From positions 1,984,001-2,048,000 of the forward strand of contig NW_020167520.1 in the NCBI RefSeq assembly GCF_001641265.1: DNA of 64,000 nt. Reading direction: 5' to 3'. The notes below the pieces were generated by a model. The model had not been told where the DNA came from, made no database searches, and worked only from the letters and a program-made list of their open reading frames with translations. Positions 20,098 to 30,045 of the stretch are shown here, piece after piece; position 1 is the stretch's first letter; the number at the start of each line of letters is the position of its first letter. The translations under genes and the position numbers were made by a program. This stretch comes from Pseudogymnoascus destructans. Taxonomy: Eukaryota > Ascomycota > Leotiomycetes > Thelebolales > Thelebolaceae.

Positions 20098-21265
20098 CTA
20101 AAACCCCAACAATCCATTGCTACTCTCCGTAAGCACCCAAAAGTACTTATAAAATCCCACAGCACCAACAACAAGGAGTATATAATACGCGACCGTCCAC
20201 GCAACCCCCAACTGCGCCCCTGACTCAGGTCCCTGACTCTCATCCCGCTTCCCCAGACCACCCCCACTATCTGGTCCCATAACCGACTCCGCACCTCCTC
20301 CCTCCACTCGTCCCCAAAACCTCGGAAGGCCCATCCAGTTGCAAAACGTATGGCACAGAATAACCGCCACGAGACTGCCCGTCCGGAGATACAGGAACGT
20401 GGCATACGATCCAAACAGAGTCGTGTACATCAGCTGTATGACCGAGCGAATCACGCCGAGCAGGAGTGGGACAGAGGGGTTGGATATGCGGAACTCGTAG
20501 ATGTGGTGGATATGCGCGAGTCCGAAGACGAGGGGCGGGAGGAGGAAAGTGGTGCGCAGCGACGCAGGGGAGAGGAGGAAGAGCGGCAGTGAGGCGGAGC
20601 GGAAGAGTAGCTCTTCTGTTACGGGGCCGGCGACGAGGTTGCGGTAGGTGGGGAGGTCGTGCCAAAGGGTTGTGAGGCCACGGAGGCGGACCCAGGAGCG
20701 CCAGTTGCCTTCGACGATGCCGGATTCAAAGAGGGGGCCGAGGAAGAGGATGGCGGTTAGGAGGAGGGCTTTGAGGGAGGGGAGGAGGCCGGTGGGGTGG
20801 TAGCCCATGAGGTGGAGGGTGGTGAGGTGGGTGCTGGATGGGGGGAGGTAGGTTAGGAGGAGGAAGGTGGTGATGGTGCATATGGCGCATGTCCAGGTGA
20901 CGGAGCGGATGCGTGCTTTGATGACGGAGGGGACATTGCGGGAGATGGTTGCGGAGGGCCTCGTGGCGGATGAGAGGTAGAATGGGGCAACATAGAGGAA
21001 GGTGTAGAAGACCTGTGGTTGTTAGATGTGTTTGGTATTGAACATGAGAAGACGACACAACTTACAAGGAGTGCTGCAGCGGTATGGACCCTGATCAGGG
21101 GAAGATTTTCTACTAACGGGAATAAAAGTCAATACAGTGTTCATTAAGATTTATAAAGCATCCATCCAATCAATATCCTCTCATATCTCTTGGGGAGAAT
21201 TTACCTTCTGCTCCTGTAGAAATTGATTTCAGCTTGTCGGCAAAGCCGGTCGTCCTGGGAGTCAT
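20098..21265 (-). CDS. rce1: Rce1, type II CAAX prenyl endopeptidase
   Basis: ER-membrane protease that removes the AAX tripeptide from prenylated CAAX proteins such as Ras. Exons are 21265-21205, 21112-21066 and 21012-20098, giving 340 aa. Exon 1 gives MTPRTTGFADKLKSIS, and the second junction gives ALL|VFYTFLYVAPFYLSS. Diagnostic CPBP-family motifs are present: the Glu pair in AGPVTEELLFRSA, the first His region in FGLAHIHHIYEF and the third motif in ILCHTFCNWMGLPRFWG. Multiple hydrophobic segments are seen. Residues between about 270 and 300 form a polar Gly-rich insertion before the last membrane segment. The 5' part uses mostly C-ending codons and the 3' part mostly G-ending ones. A CACGTG box lies about 160 bases upstream. 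Confidence 0.93.
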
Positions 21266-21423
21266 GATTGCAAAGCCAGCTCTGCAGACTGGCCAGATCA
21301 GTAAATATGCTTTTGATTCCACTTATATTCAATGCATATGCACCGAAGCTCTCTTGCAAACACAACTGGAAGGTATCCCTTGGCAAAAACTGGTGAACAA
21401 TGCGAACAGTAGACAAGGGATAT

Positions 21424-21429
21424 CACGTG
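21424..21429. promoter_or_regulatory. CACGTG box upstream of rce1
   Basis: Perfect palindromic E-box (TCACGTG) about 160 bases before the rce1 start. In fungi this core is bound by bHLH factors such as Cbf1-type proteins. Function here is inferred from position only. Confidence 0.35.
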
Positions 21430-22278
21430 CAAGTCCTTGGTTATTCACTAATGGAGGTACTCACCGCCTAACTATAAGTGGTTAGGGTTGGTGAATGACA
21501 TGGTGGCAGAATAAATTAACGCTTCGGGCCACTAGCGTGTGTATAAAATTAGAGCCAGGGCGTCTTCCCCAATGAGGGAGACGCGCGCTTGGCACAGTGG
21601 GGGTCCACCTCTCACCGCAACGAGTTCCTGCAGGACTCGCGCAGGACTCGTGCAGAATTGAAATGAAGAATGAAGGGATGAGGTTCCATTGCTCACCAAT
21701 AGAGATTCCCAGTGTCAGACACAATTAAACAGCAGTGATTCAACAGAATCAAGAGGCGTTTCGTCCCATTTCCTGCAGGGTTGTTGTTGCCCCCGATAAT
21801 CAATGGCAGGCAAAGTGCAGATGAGCAGTCGCCTGCCTGCGTCATGATGCCGCCGACAACGACGATACACTCCAGGTCTCGCAAGTTGTAGCTTGCAGGC
21901 GCTGTCCATGTCGCTGATGGAAGTATATGCAGCTCAACTGGCCCTCATAGTTCTATACAATTGGTATGGGAGGTTTTCGGGATTTGGTGGCGGCCCAGGC
22001 CGCGCACCCTGCCTAAGCTCCATGGCCGTTGTCGCTATTATTCAGGAGTGAGCCCACGACAGCCACTCGTTTCTCGTCGACGACGGACTGTGTATGTTGG
22101 CAGCCATACTCGCCGACCACCACGGCGAGACGGGAAGGCAGGACGGGCAGACCGGCCGCATCGGGAGGCCTCTGAATCCCCTGATCCGGAAGTGAAGTGC
22201 TCAGTCTTTCATCTGTACTTTCTGTTTGTCATGGATCCCCAGATGCTCCACATAAGCTATGCATAAGACACAAATTTG

Positions 22279-22376
22279 CTGTTTAGAGGCTGTTTAGGGG
22301 CTGTTTAGAGGCTGTTTAGACGCTGTTCAGAGGCTGTTCAGAGGCTGTTCAGATGAAAAATGAAAAATGAAAAATA
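22279..22376 (+). repeat. Two adjoining minisatellites (11-bp x7, then 7-bp x3)
   Basis: Seven copies of an 11-base unit, CTGTTTAGAGG with variants (CTGTTCAGAGG, CTGTTTAGACG), at 22279-22355. They are followed directly by three copies of AAAAATG (the last imperfect) at 22356-22376. The first four 11-base copies carry TTT and the last three TTC, which suggests ordered duplication. The array is non-coding. Confidence 0.9.
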
Positions 22377-22640
22377 CAGGGTTGTCAGACCGCCCTACAG
22401 TCAAGGTAGAGTCCAGACGAGACAACTACTCCAAATATTTGTAGGGCCCATATTTGTATGGTAACTACAGTACAGCACATAGTCCAATACCGTAGTATAT
22501 CGTAGCCCCCTAACTTACTAACTTACACCTACCAATCGACAACCCAGAATCAATTCAGAAAGGCCTCCTCCTCTCTCCCTCTCCCCTTCCCTTCGTTTCG
22601 TTGCATCTCCTCCCAGCCGCTCACTGCTCTCTTTCTTTTC

Positions 22641-22704
22641 GCTCGTTCGCTCGTTCGCTCGTTCGCTCGTTCGCTCGTTCGCTCGTTCGCTCGTTCCCTC
22701 GTTC
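22641..22704 (+). repeat. 8-bp tandem repeat (GCTCGTTC)x8
   Basis: Seven perfect copies of GCTCGTTC and an eighth with one change, within the presumed promoter or leader of the Ser-rich membrane gene. The transcript-strand sequence is pyrimidine-rich. Confidence 0.92.
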
Positions 22705-23006
22705 GCCTGTCGGAGTGGTAATAATAATAATCATATCCTCCTGGCCGCTCCTTCTTCGTCCTTCTTTTTGTCCCTTTTTATGATATATATTTCTTCGTAC
22801 ATACCTTCGTTCGTCGCAATCTCAGCTATCGCCAATTGACCGCTCGATTCCTTCAGCGACGCCAACGAAGACACGGTCCTGTCTAAACATTCATTTACCT
22901 ATTGATCAAAGCTATTGACTTTACGAACTCTTTTTTTACCCTTCTCGGCGATGAACTACAGCTCTATTCCGTTTACGATGTCGCATTAGAACACCCGGTA
23001 TTCAGT

Positions 23007-23111
23007 ACGACCAGCACGACCAGCACGACCAGCACGACCAGCACGACCAGCACGACCAGCACGACCAGCACGACCAGCACGACCAGCACGACCAGCACGA
23101 CCAGCACGACC
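23007..23111 (+). repeat. 9-bp minisatellite (ACGACCAGC)x11.7
   Basis: Eleven perfect copies plus six bases of the unit ACGACCAGC, ending four bases before the likely start codon of the Ser-rich gene. The unit is a multiple of three, so array length changes keep any reading frame. One overlapping frame encodes a Ser-Thr-Thr polymer that runs across the start codon. The frame of the main gene has a TAG at 22987 upstream of the array. Confidence 0.95.
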
Positions 23112-23115
23112 ATTG

Positions 23116-25885
23116 ATGAGCACATGGAAGACTCGAACAACTTCCTCGGCAGGCGAATCGATTCTCGCGTCTCAAAACATGGTTTCTCCTACACCACGAA
23201 CCCCAGGGCGGAAACCGTTACATGAAAGGTCCGGCTCGCAAACCAACATAGCTGCGGTGCGTTTGGTACCAGCGACTCCTCCGCAATTACTATGGAGCAA
23301 TACCCCTTCTGAGGAGCGAGACGACATCTACATGCGGACTGCCCTTCCGACACATCCAGCCCATCTTCTCCCCCCTCCAGACGCCGGCGCTTCATTCTTT
23401 CAGGAGTCGGCGGCATTGATCCAATCCGCAGACCCAGTTTCGGCCGCCCAGCCTCTGGCGAAACAGTTGAGGGGACAGGGGCCTGCTTTGACCACAACGT
23501 ATCAACCTCGCCAAACCTCAAGGAGCACCACCTCGACCCCTTCGAGCTCTCGACAATCGAGTGTCAAATCCCTGCAGCGAAAGCGGAAGCAAGTTAAGGT
23601 CAACCCTGACAAAACCTTCTCTGTTTTAGAAGTTGCCGGACAAGTCGAATCGACTAAACCAGACGAAAATGGATACAGTTCCTCATCCTCTACACTTAGC
23701 CGTTCCACGTTTGATCGGGTATCCTCCAGGACAGACAGCTTCGCCCCACGGGGTGCCTCGGGAGCAACATGGAAATCAGAGATTACTGCGACAACTTTAA
23801 CTACCTCTTGCACTCCGAGCCCAGATATGTCGATTAAATCACCTACCTTTGAGAGTAATACGCCCTCGTCGCCTTGGAACTACAAGCTCGTGGGAGGGCT
23901 TCGAAAAGTTCCTGGGACTCCAGACCTGAAGCAGAAGGTTGAGCTATTATCAGACTCACCGCCGTCCTTACCGGACTTGCCTGAAATTGACCAAACGAAC
24001 GAGCGGGAGTTATCCAACAAGCAATCTTTTCAATCCGGCGTGACTACGTCGACGACATCAGATTATAGTAATTGCAACGTTTTTCCAAGCTCACCACCAT
24101 TGCTAGCGACAGCATCGAGCCCAACTCCATCCATCAACTCCGACCAGCAGATTGCACTTCCGTCCTCACCGGGTTCATATGTCGAAGAGTCCACTGTCCT
24201 TCACCATCAGCTTCCACCTTCCAGTGACCAAAACTACGAAATACTTGGCCAATCATCTACTGGATATTCACCATCCTCTTCACAGCTTGAGCTATGCAAT
24301 ACCGAGAGCAATTACGAGGTTCACGGAGATCTCTCCCCATCCCCGTCAACATCTTTGATCAACCTTCCTGCCCAGCCGCAGCAAGCCTACTCTCGAGAGT
24401 CATTGGTTATACCGCCTTTACAGCCCAAGGCAAAACGATCTGCTGAGCGATTTGGGTACTACAAGAAGCATTCACGAGAGTCGCTTCGGACCGGATCGTT
24501 AACGTCCATTACATCAGCCTTAAGTGACGACTTTGTTAGGGCACTTGCGACTGGTAGGCAGCTGACCCGCGTACCGAGCCTGAAAAATATCCCAGAAACC
24601 AGCCCATGGACAAATCCGCTAGCTCTCAACGCAGTGAAAACACACATGCAAGCTTACCCGCACCAATGGAGCTCACAGCTTTCTACTGTGGCCTCAGTGT
24701 CAGAAGGAGGCACCGATCGAAATTCACGCCAATGGTCAGAAGCAAGGCGAAGCAGCGGGTTCGTGTCTCACACCCGCCAAATCCCCAGCATTGCCTCCAC
24801 CATTTCTCAAGATGAAAGACTTCGCGACAGCAACTTGCTAGCATATCCTCAGCCAACCTACTCGCCGACTACCCAGGAAGCGCTTGGGCCGATGACGAGA
24901 ATGGCTGAAGACCAAGATGAGTATGGCGACAAACTTACAGACATGCCAATATTGCACGAACGGCCTTCGAGAACGAAACTGTCAGGATTCTTCAACATCC
25001 CATACGATATCGGGCGCAACAATAGCATGCGATCAATATCCAGCTCGAGAGCGAACAGCGTACTTGGGACCACGCTCCCAACTTGGGCCCAACTATACTA
25101 CGGCAGCGGCGAGTGGCGATACCTCGAGGCGCCTGGTAGCTCGTCGGAAGCGTCTGATAACAGGCCCCCCAGCTCTTACCGGAGCGGCTCCCCAGATACT
25201 ACCAATTTTCCGGTGGGTTTATGTAGCCCTCGCCGACGACCAAGGGAGCTTCGTCCCCAGCGTGAAATATCTCAGAGGTCACACCACTCGATGGATATCA
25301 CACCTGCGGACCCGCCGAACCCTGCGAACCCAGCCTTGGCTGGGAGTTATTTAATTGAATACTCCTTCAAGCATCGTGTTCGGAAGCCATCGAGTGTCTG
25401 GAGTCCACATCTTGCGCACGACAGGAGGATGAGTCGGCGCCAGAGTACTTGGGATGCCCCTTCGGTTGACTGGTCCCAGGGAGGGTTCAGCAGTGAGAAG
25501 AACGTTCAAATAATAATGTTCATTGTCGGATTTATAATGCCTATTTGTAAGTAGACCCGTTGGACTTTCTTTGGCTTCAAGCTAACAGTTTCTCAGCGTG
25601 GATGATTGCCGCGGTACTCCCCATCCCCCCAAGACCCGATTTTCCGGAATTGACGGAGGAGGATGCCAGAAAGAGCCGTCTGGATTTGCAAGAAGAGATG
25701 AATCGCATCTGGAGCCCAGTGGACGAGAAAGTATATCAGAACGCACGGTGGTGGCGGATACTTAATCGAATCTTCTCCGTTGTGGGAGTCGCCATCATAA
25801 CTCTCATTGTTTGTATTTCCCTGCACGGTTCAGTTTCCATCGACTAACAGAGATACAGGTCGTTCTAGTTGTGACGAAGGCTTGA
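23116..25885 (+). CDS. Large Ser-rich protein with C-terminal membrane hairpin
   Basis: About 889 aa in three exons: 23116-25546, 25597-25808 and 25859-25885. Residues 1-730 are low-complexity, rich in Ser/Pro/Thr, and look disordered. They contain short basic patches (SLQRKRKQVKVNP), the phospho-site-like TPRTPGRKPLHERS, and RESLRTGSL. The C terminus is ordered. A hydrophobic segment created by splicing (VQIIMFIVGFIMPISWMIAAV) is followed by PIPPRPDFPELTEEDARK, an aromatic stretch (QNARWWRILNRIFS) and a second hydrophobic segment (VVGVAIITLIVVLVV) that ends the protein. This suggests a membrane hairpin with both long arms on one side. Fungal databases usually call such proteins 'serine-rich', and the function is unknown to me. 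The start could also be the ATG at 23182. The leader carries repeats and at least one short uORF (ATG about 22951). Confidence 0.8.
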
Positions 25886-26884
25886 GAAAAGGACGTAGCG
25901 GGGTCCAATATCCCCGACCACACACTATCACATACTTCCCGCTTATTACCATATATTTTACATCTACAGCAGCCTCTTCGCCAGCTGTCTCGGTATATTT
26001 ACCATCACCAACCACCAACCTGGTGGCTCATTCATTACTACATGATATTCAATGCCACAACGACGCGGTTACGTCCGCACACGCCTTTCTTTTTCATGGT
26101 TCTACGCCAAGCTTTTAAGCTCAAAATATCAGGCACGGCTAACGCAGCCAAACTATTCCAACTTTCTTCACGATAATTCTATAAACGGACGAGAACGACG
26201 GAGTTCATTTTTTATTTTTAACCTTCTCCCAACCAAAACATCGTTTTGGGGCTTGGGCGGCCTTACGAAATTTATGGATGAGGAACAGATTTTACGTTTT
26301 TACGATTCACACTTTAAGACATTTTCATTTTTCTGTATCTATATTGCAGCTTAGATGAATATTACGAGTGGTTTTTGTCTCTTGATCTTGAGAATGTTTT
26401 GGTCTGTCTTGTCTTAGTTTCCAGCATGGGTGTTCGGCTGAAGAATTGGTGAAGCAGGCCAACCCACAAACATGAAACGTTCATACATATTTTGTGACAA
26501 GTAGCTTTATGATATAGCCACCTGCCAAAATGGCCTCCAGCGCTTTCGAACACAAGCTATAATAAGTTTCGCGTACTAAAGTTTAAGGGGCCAAGATCTT
26601 CAAACCGTCCTTATCGCCAATGCACGTGACGATAAATGCCAGATAACGCTCATGATCGACTTCAGAATATCTTCCCTGTAATTCAAAGAATACTACCCTT
26701 AATACTACACATGATACCCATTAGCAGACAGGATCTGGCTTTCAATTAAGCTGTTCACGACCAACGTCTTGGTACGATCTCATACGAACCTTTCAGCGAT
26801 AAACTGTCGTAACTGTTGCAGAATGAACAGCTGTCCTCTTCCTCTGCCAGTTGGGAGCTTGGCCAAGTAGGAGTCGAGACAGCG
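25886..26884. other. Intergenic region before slp1
   Basis: About 1 kb with no supported gene. Short ORFs at 26052-26354 (+) and 26362-26553 (-) have no recognisable features. The proximal half is probably the 3' UTR of the Ser-rich gene, and the distal part contains the slp1 promoter with a CACGTG box. Confidence 0.5.
26623..26628. promoter_or_regulatory. CACGTG box upstream of slp1
   Basis: Palindromic CACGTG in the context GCACGTGAC, about 260 bases before the slp1 start. Function is inferred from position only. Confidence 0.3.
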
Positions 26885-29761
26885 ATGCAGCCAGGAATGA
26901 CCAGGATAGGGCAATTACCAGTATTATTGACGACATTGCTATCTTGCCTTTTTTCAGCCGTTGCAGCAGCAGGCACTGCGAGCCACACCGTTGTTGCAAC
27001 CCCAATCTGGACCGGGACTTGCGAGTCGCGAATCATAAACTATGTCACAGCCCTGCCGAACTTTGAATCGGTCTGCTACCGGCAAAGGAGAAACGATACT
27101 ACAGTGGCGAAGGAGACGGTTACTATAAGTAGCGCGACATATACAGTTGGAGGTGGTGGTGTGGAGGATGCAAGCATACCCAAATCGATTACTACCCAAG
27201 CAACGGGAGACCCTGTGGCGTCAGAGACGGAGATTGCTGCTGGCTATGAGACCGACGATGTTTTCTCCGATGCCAGCTTCCTCTCGTTTGAAGACTGGAA
27301 GAGGCAGATAATTGAGAAGTCCGAAGACGAAGTTGAGGGTGCCAGGGGCGGTGAGAGGCGGCGCAAACCAGAGGAGAACGAGGAAACGTTGGATACCCTT
27401 GGGGACTACGAGATTGATATCAATATCGAAGCCTTTCTTGAAGATAACCAGGGAAACAAGGGCAATAAACCAGGACCGTCACAAAGCAATGATAAATCCA
27501 CGTATAAACATGTCCACACCAAACAGCCGGGCGACGAGAAAGTCGAAAAGCCGGTCCAACGCTCCAAGGATGCTGGGAAGACTTGCAAGGAGAGGACAAA
27601 CTTTGCCAGTTTCGATAGCGGGGCACAAGTGATGAAGGCGAACCCCGAGGCAAAGAGTACATCCGCACTTTTGTCTGAGAATCGAGACGCCTACATGTTG
27701 AATACCTGTTCCGCAAAGAATAAATTCGTCATAGTCGAGCTGAGCGATTCCATTCTTGTCGAGACTGTAGGCCTCGCCAACTTCGAATTCTTTTCCAGCA
27801 CCTTCAGAGAGTTCCGTGTATCTGTCAGCGACCGATATCCGGTGAAGCTTGATCGGTGGGTGGATCTGGGAACATTCGAAGCCAAAAACTCTCGCGAGAT
27901 CCAGGCATTCCTAATCGAGGATCCTCGGGTCTGGGCTAGATATCTTAGAATTGAATTTCTAAGCCAGTATGGAAACGAGTTTTACTGTCCGATTTCGTTG
28001 CTACGCGTTCATGGCCGAACAATGATTCAGGATGTCTTGAGCACGGAGCAATCTACAGGAGGAGACGACGAAGAAGAAGCAGAAGATAATTTACGTGAGG
28101 CAGAAGGGGAAAATTTTGCAGTTGAAGCTGTGGCGGAAGTCATCAAAGAAGAGACAAACCTAACAGAAAGCGTGGAAGACAGAGCGACGACCCTTGAGGA
28201 TTTGGTTGGTGCCTCTGAAACATTTAAACCCGACGTATCGAACAGCACCATCCTTCCAAACAGCATCTTGGAGAACGATCATATTTTTCTGAACGATTCC
28301 ATGGAGTTCATGACTACGCCGTGGAGCAAGTATAACCTAAACTCGGGAAACATCTTTGGTGAACCAGTAGGGCTTGAGATGTCCAGCATATTGCGAAAGC
28401 CGCCGCCAAAGTTGCTGCCCACTACGACCATTGTTGCAAACAAAACATCTCCGGCGCCAACCTTGGATCCTCCACCCATCACGACTACTAACGAGAATCT
28501 GGTAGCCAATTCTACAGTTCCACCGACTCCTGAGGCTGCCCAACCGACTGTGGAACAAAGCGCTACCGATATTTTGACCCCGCCGATTACGCCAACGCCT
28601 GTTGTCGAAGCCAAGCCGCAACCGACAACTGATGTCCCTGTACAGGAGACACCAGCGAACTCCTCCGTGCCCCAGAATCAATCAACTATAGCACCCAACA
28701 AGACGTCAAGTACATCTTTGGCTCCAGCCTCCCAACCAACCACGCAAGAGAGCTTTTTCAAGAACGTCAGTAAACGACTCCAACTTTTGGAGCAAAACTC
28801 CACGCTTTCGTTGAAATACATAGAAGAGCAATCGAGAAACCTGAGAGAAGCTTTCAACAAGGTGGAGAAGAGGCAGCTAGCAAAGTCGACCACGTTTCTA
28901 GAGAGCCTTAACGCTACTGTGCTTGCCGAGCTTCGCCAGTTCGGCAAACAATATGATCAGATATGGCAGTCGACTGTATTCGAGCTGGAAAGCCAGCGCG
29001 ATTTATTGAGTCGAGAGACCATAGCTTTAAGTTCAAGGCTCACATTGCTAGCAGACGAACTTGTATTTCAGAAACGGATGGCTATCGTGCAATCTGTCCT
29101 GCTTCTGCTATGCATGGGTCTGGTTCTGTTTTCGCGATTCCTACCTGGCGGAGTCGAAATGCGACAGGGTCGTGGCATGAGCTCAAACGTACAAAGGGAA
29201 TTAGATCATAGCTTTGATAGCGTCTCTGGCGGGCCAGTATTGCACCAAGTATCCAGGTCACCTCAGCAACGACAGCCATGGGGCCACCGACATCAAAGGT
29301 CGGGGTATTTCCAGCCATCGATGGTTTCTCAAAGCCTATTTGACTCACCCGCCACGCCACTGTCGAACTTCTCTGAAAATGAAGAGGAATATAGACATCA
29401 TGATGGAGAATATGCTGATGAACGCACAAGTGGCCAATTTAGTCGCGACTCTCCTTGTCCCGGCGGATCACCCAATGGCAGGCGGGTTGAGAGTTTGGAT
29501 CCTGCCTACACCCAGGTTCCAATGGACAATCCCGGCGATAGTGGACTCCTCCCACCTTATGCTAGGTCGTATATTGGGCCGAACGGGAAGTTGACCCCGG
29601 AGTATGATAGCGACTACCAACAGAACTATCGTAGCACCGTATATGTAGACCAGGCGCACGGTTCTAGCAGTCCGCAGAACAGGGCTTCTCTTCAGCAAGA
29701 TGGGGAAGTCCCTCGGAGATTCAGCATTATGAAGAAGCCTCTTCCTGCACTGCCCAAGTAA
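26885..29761 (+). CDS. slp1: SUN-domain protein, Slp1/Opt-type, ER membrane
   Basis: Single-exon 958-aa protein. An N-terminal signal peptide (residues about 5-30, IGQLPVLLTTLLSCLFSAVAAAG) leads into a lumenal region. The SUN (Sad1/UNC-84) domain lies at about residues 235-375: KTCKERTNFASFDSGAQVM, MLNTCSAKNKFVIVELSDSI, FSSTFREFRVSVSDRYP, VWARYLRIEFLSQYGNEFYC. Its position near the N terminus, not at the C terminus, marks the Slp1/SUCO (mid-SUN) subfamily. Members act in ER protein folding or stability together with Emp65. A Pro/Thr-rich linker with many N-glycosylation sequons follows, then a coiled coil (about 640-730), one membrane segment (MAIVQSVLLLLCMGLVLFS) and a cytosolic tail. The ORF is open upstream of 26885, but this is the first in-frame ATG before the signal peptide. 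Confidence 0.9.
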   Translation: MQPGMTRIGQLPVLLTTLLSCLFSAVAAAGTASHTVVATPIWTGTCESRIINYVTALPNFESVCYRQRRNDTTVAKETVTISSATYTVGGGGVEDASIPKSITTQATGDPVASETEIAAGYETDDVFSDASFLSFEDWKRQIIEKSEDEVEGARGGERRRKPEENEETLDTLGDYEIDINIEAFLEDNQGNKGNKPGPSQSNDKSTYKHVHTKQPGDEKVEKPVQRSKDAGKTCKERTNFASFDSGAQVMKANPEAKSTSALLSENRDAYMLNTCSAKNKFVIVELSDSILVETVGLANFEFFSSTFREFRVSVSDRYPVKLDRWVDLGTFEAKNSREIQAFLIEDPRVWARYLRIEFLSQYGNEFYCPISLLRVHGRTMIQDVLSTEQSTGGDDEEEAEDNLREAEGENFAVEAVAEVIKEETNLTESVEDRATTLEDLVGASETFKPDVSNSTILPNSILENDHIFLNDSMEFMTTPWSKYNLNSGNIFGEPVGLEMSSILRKPPPKLLPTTTIVANKTSPAPTLDPPPITTTNENLVANSTVPPTPEAAQPTVEQSATDILTPPITPTPVVEAKPQPTTDVPVQETPANSSVPQNQSTIAPNKTSSTSLAPASQPTTQESFFKNVSKRLQLLEQNSTLSLKYIEEQSRNLREAFNKVEKRQLAKSTTFLESLNATVLAELRQFGKQYDQIWQSTVFELESQRDLLSRETIALSSRLTLLADELVFQKRMAIVQSVLLLLCMGLVLFSRFLPGGVEMRQGRGMSSNVQRELDHSFDSVSGGPVLHQVSRSPQQRQPWGHRHQRSGYFQPSMVSQSLFDSPATPLSNFSENEEEYRHHDGEYADERTSGQFSRDSPCPGGSPNGRRVESLDPAYTQVPMDNPGDSGLLPPYARSYIGPNGKLTPEYDSDYQQNYRSTVYVDQAHGSSSPQNRASLQQDGEVPRRFSIMKKPLPALPK

Positions 29762-30045
29762 TCGGAATGAGAGGATTCGATAGTTATATTTAAGAATGGG
29801 GACCATTGAGATGGGGGAATGATGATATCATTGTTTTAGCGGGCGTTTTTGGATAAGGGGGGGGTACGTTGGTGGCAAGTTGAAGTATATATGTAATGAG
29901 GATACGAAACATAATATAATCTCGTATTAGCCTTAGCCTACGAATAAGACACTGAAGTTATGTCTGTAACCACAACCTGTGAACTATTCTACATGGCTGG
30001 TAGCAATGATCATTCCCATAAGAAAGATACTGGGCTCGTCATTAC
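29762..30045. other. Convergent intergenic region
   Basis: About 280 bases between the stops of slp1 and the aminopeptidase gene. It is A+T-rich with 3'-end character, and no gene is seen. Confidence 0.5.

Larger units (their letters stand above)
21266..23115. other. Long repeat-bearing intergenic and leader region
   Basis: About 1.85 kb between rce1 and the Ser-rich membrane gene. It contains three tandem repeats described separately. ORFs on the minus strand at 21482-21724 and 21693-21909 overlap each other in different frames and show no family features. No gene is supported. Confidence 0.55.

Noticed and set aside
21482..21909. Minus-strand ORFs upstream of rce1
   Set aside because: They overlap in different frames, with no domain and no conserved composition.
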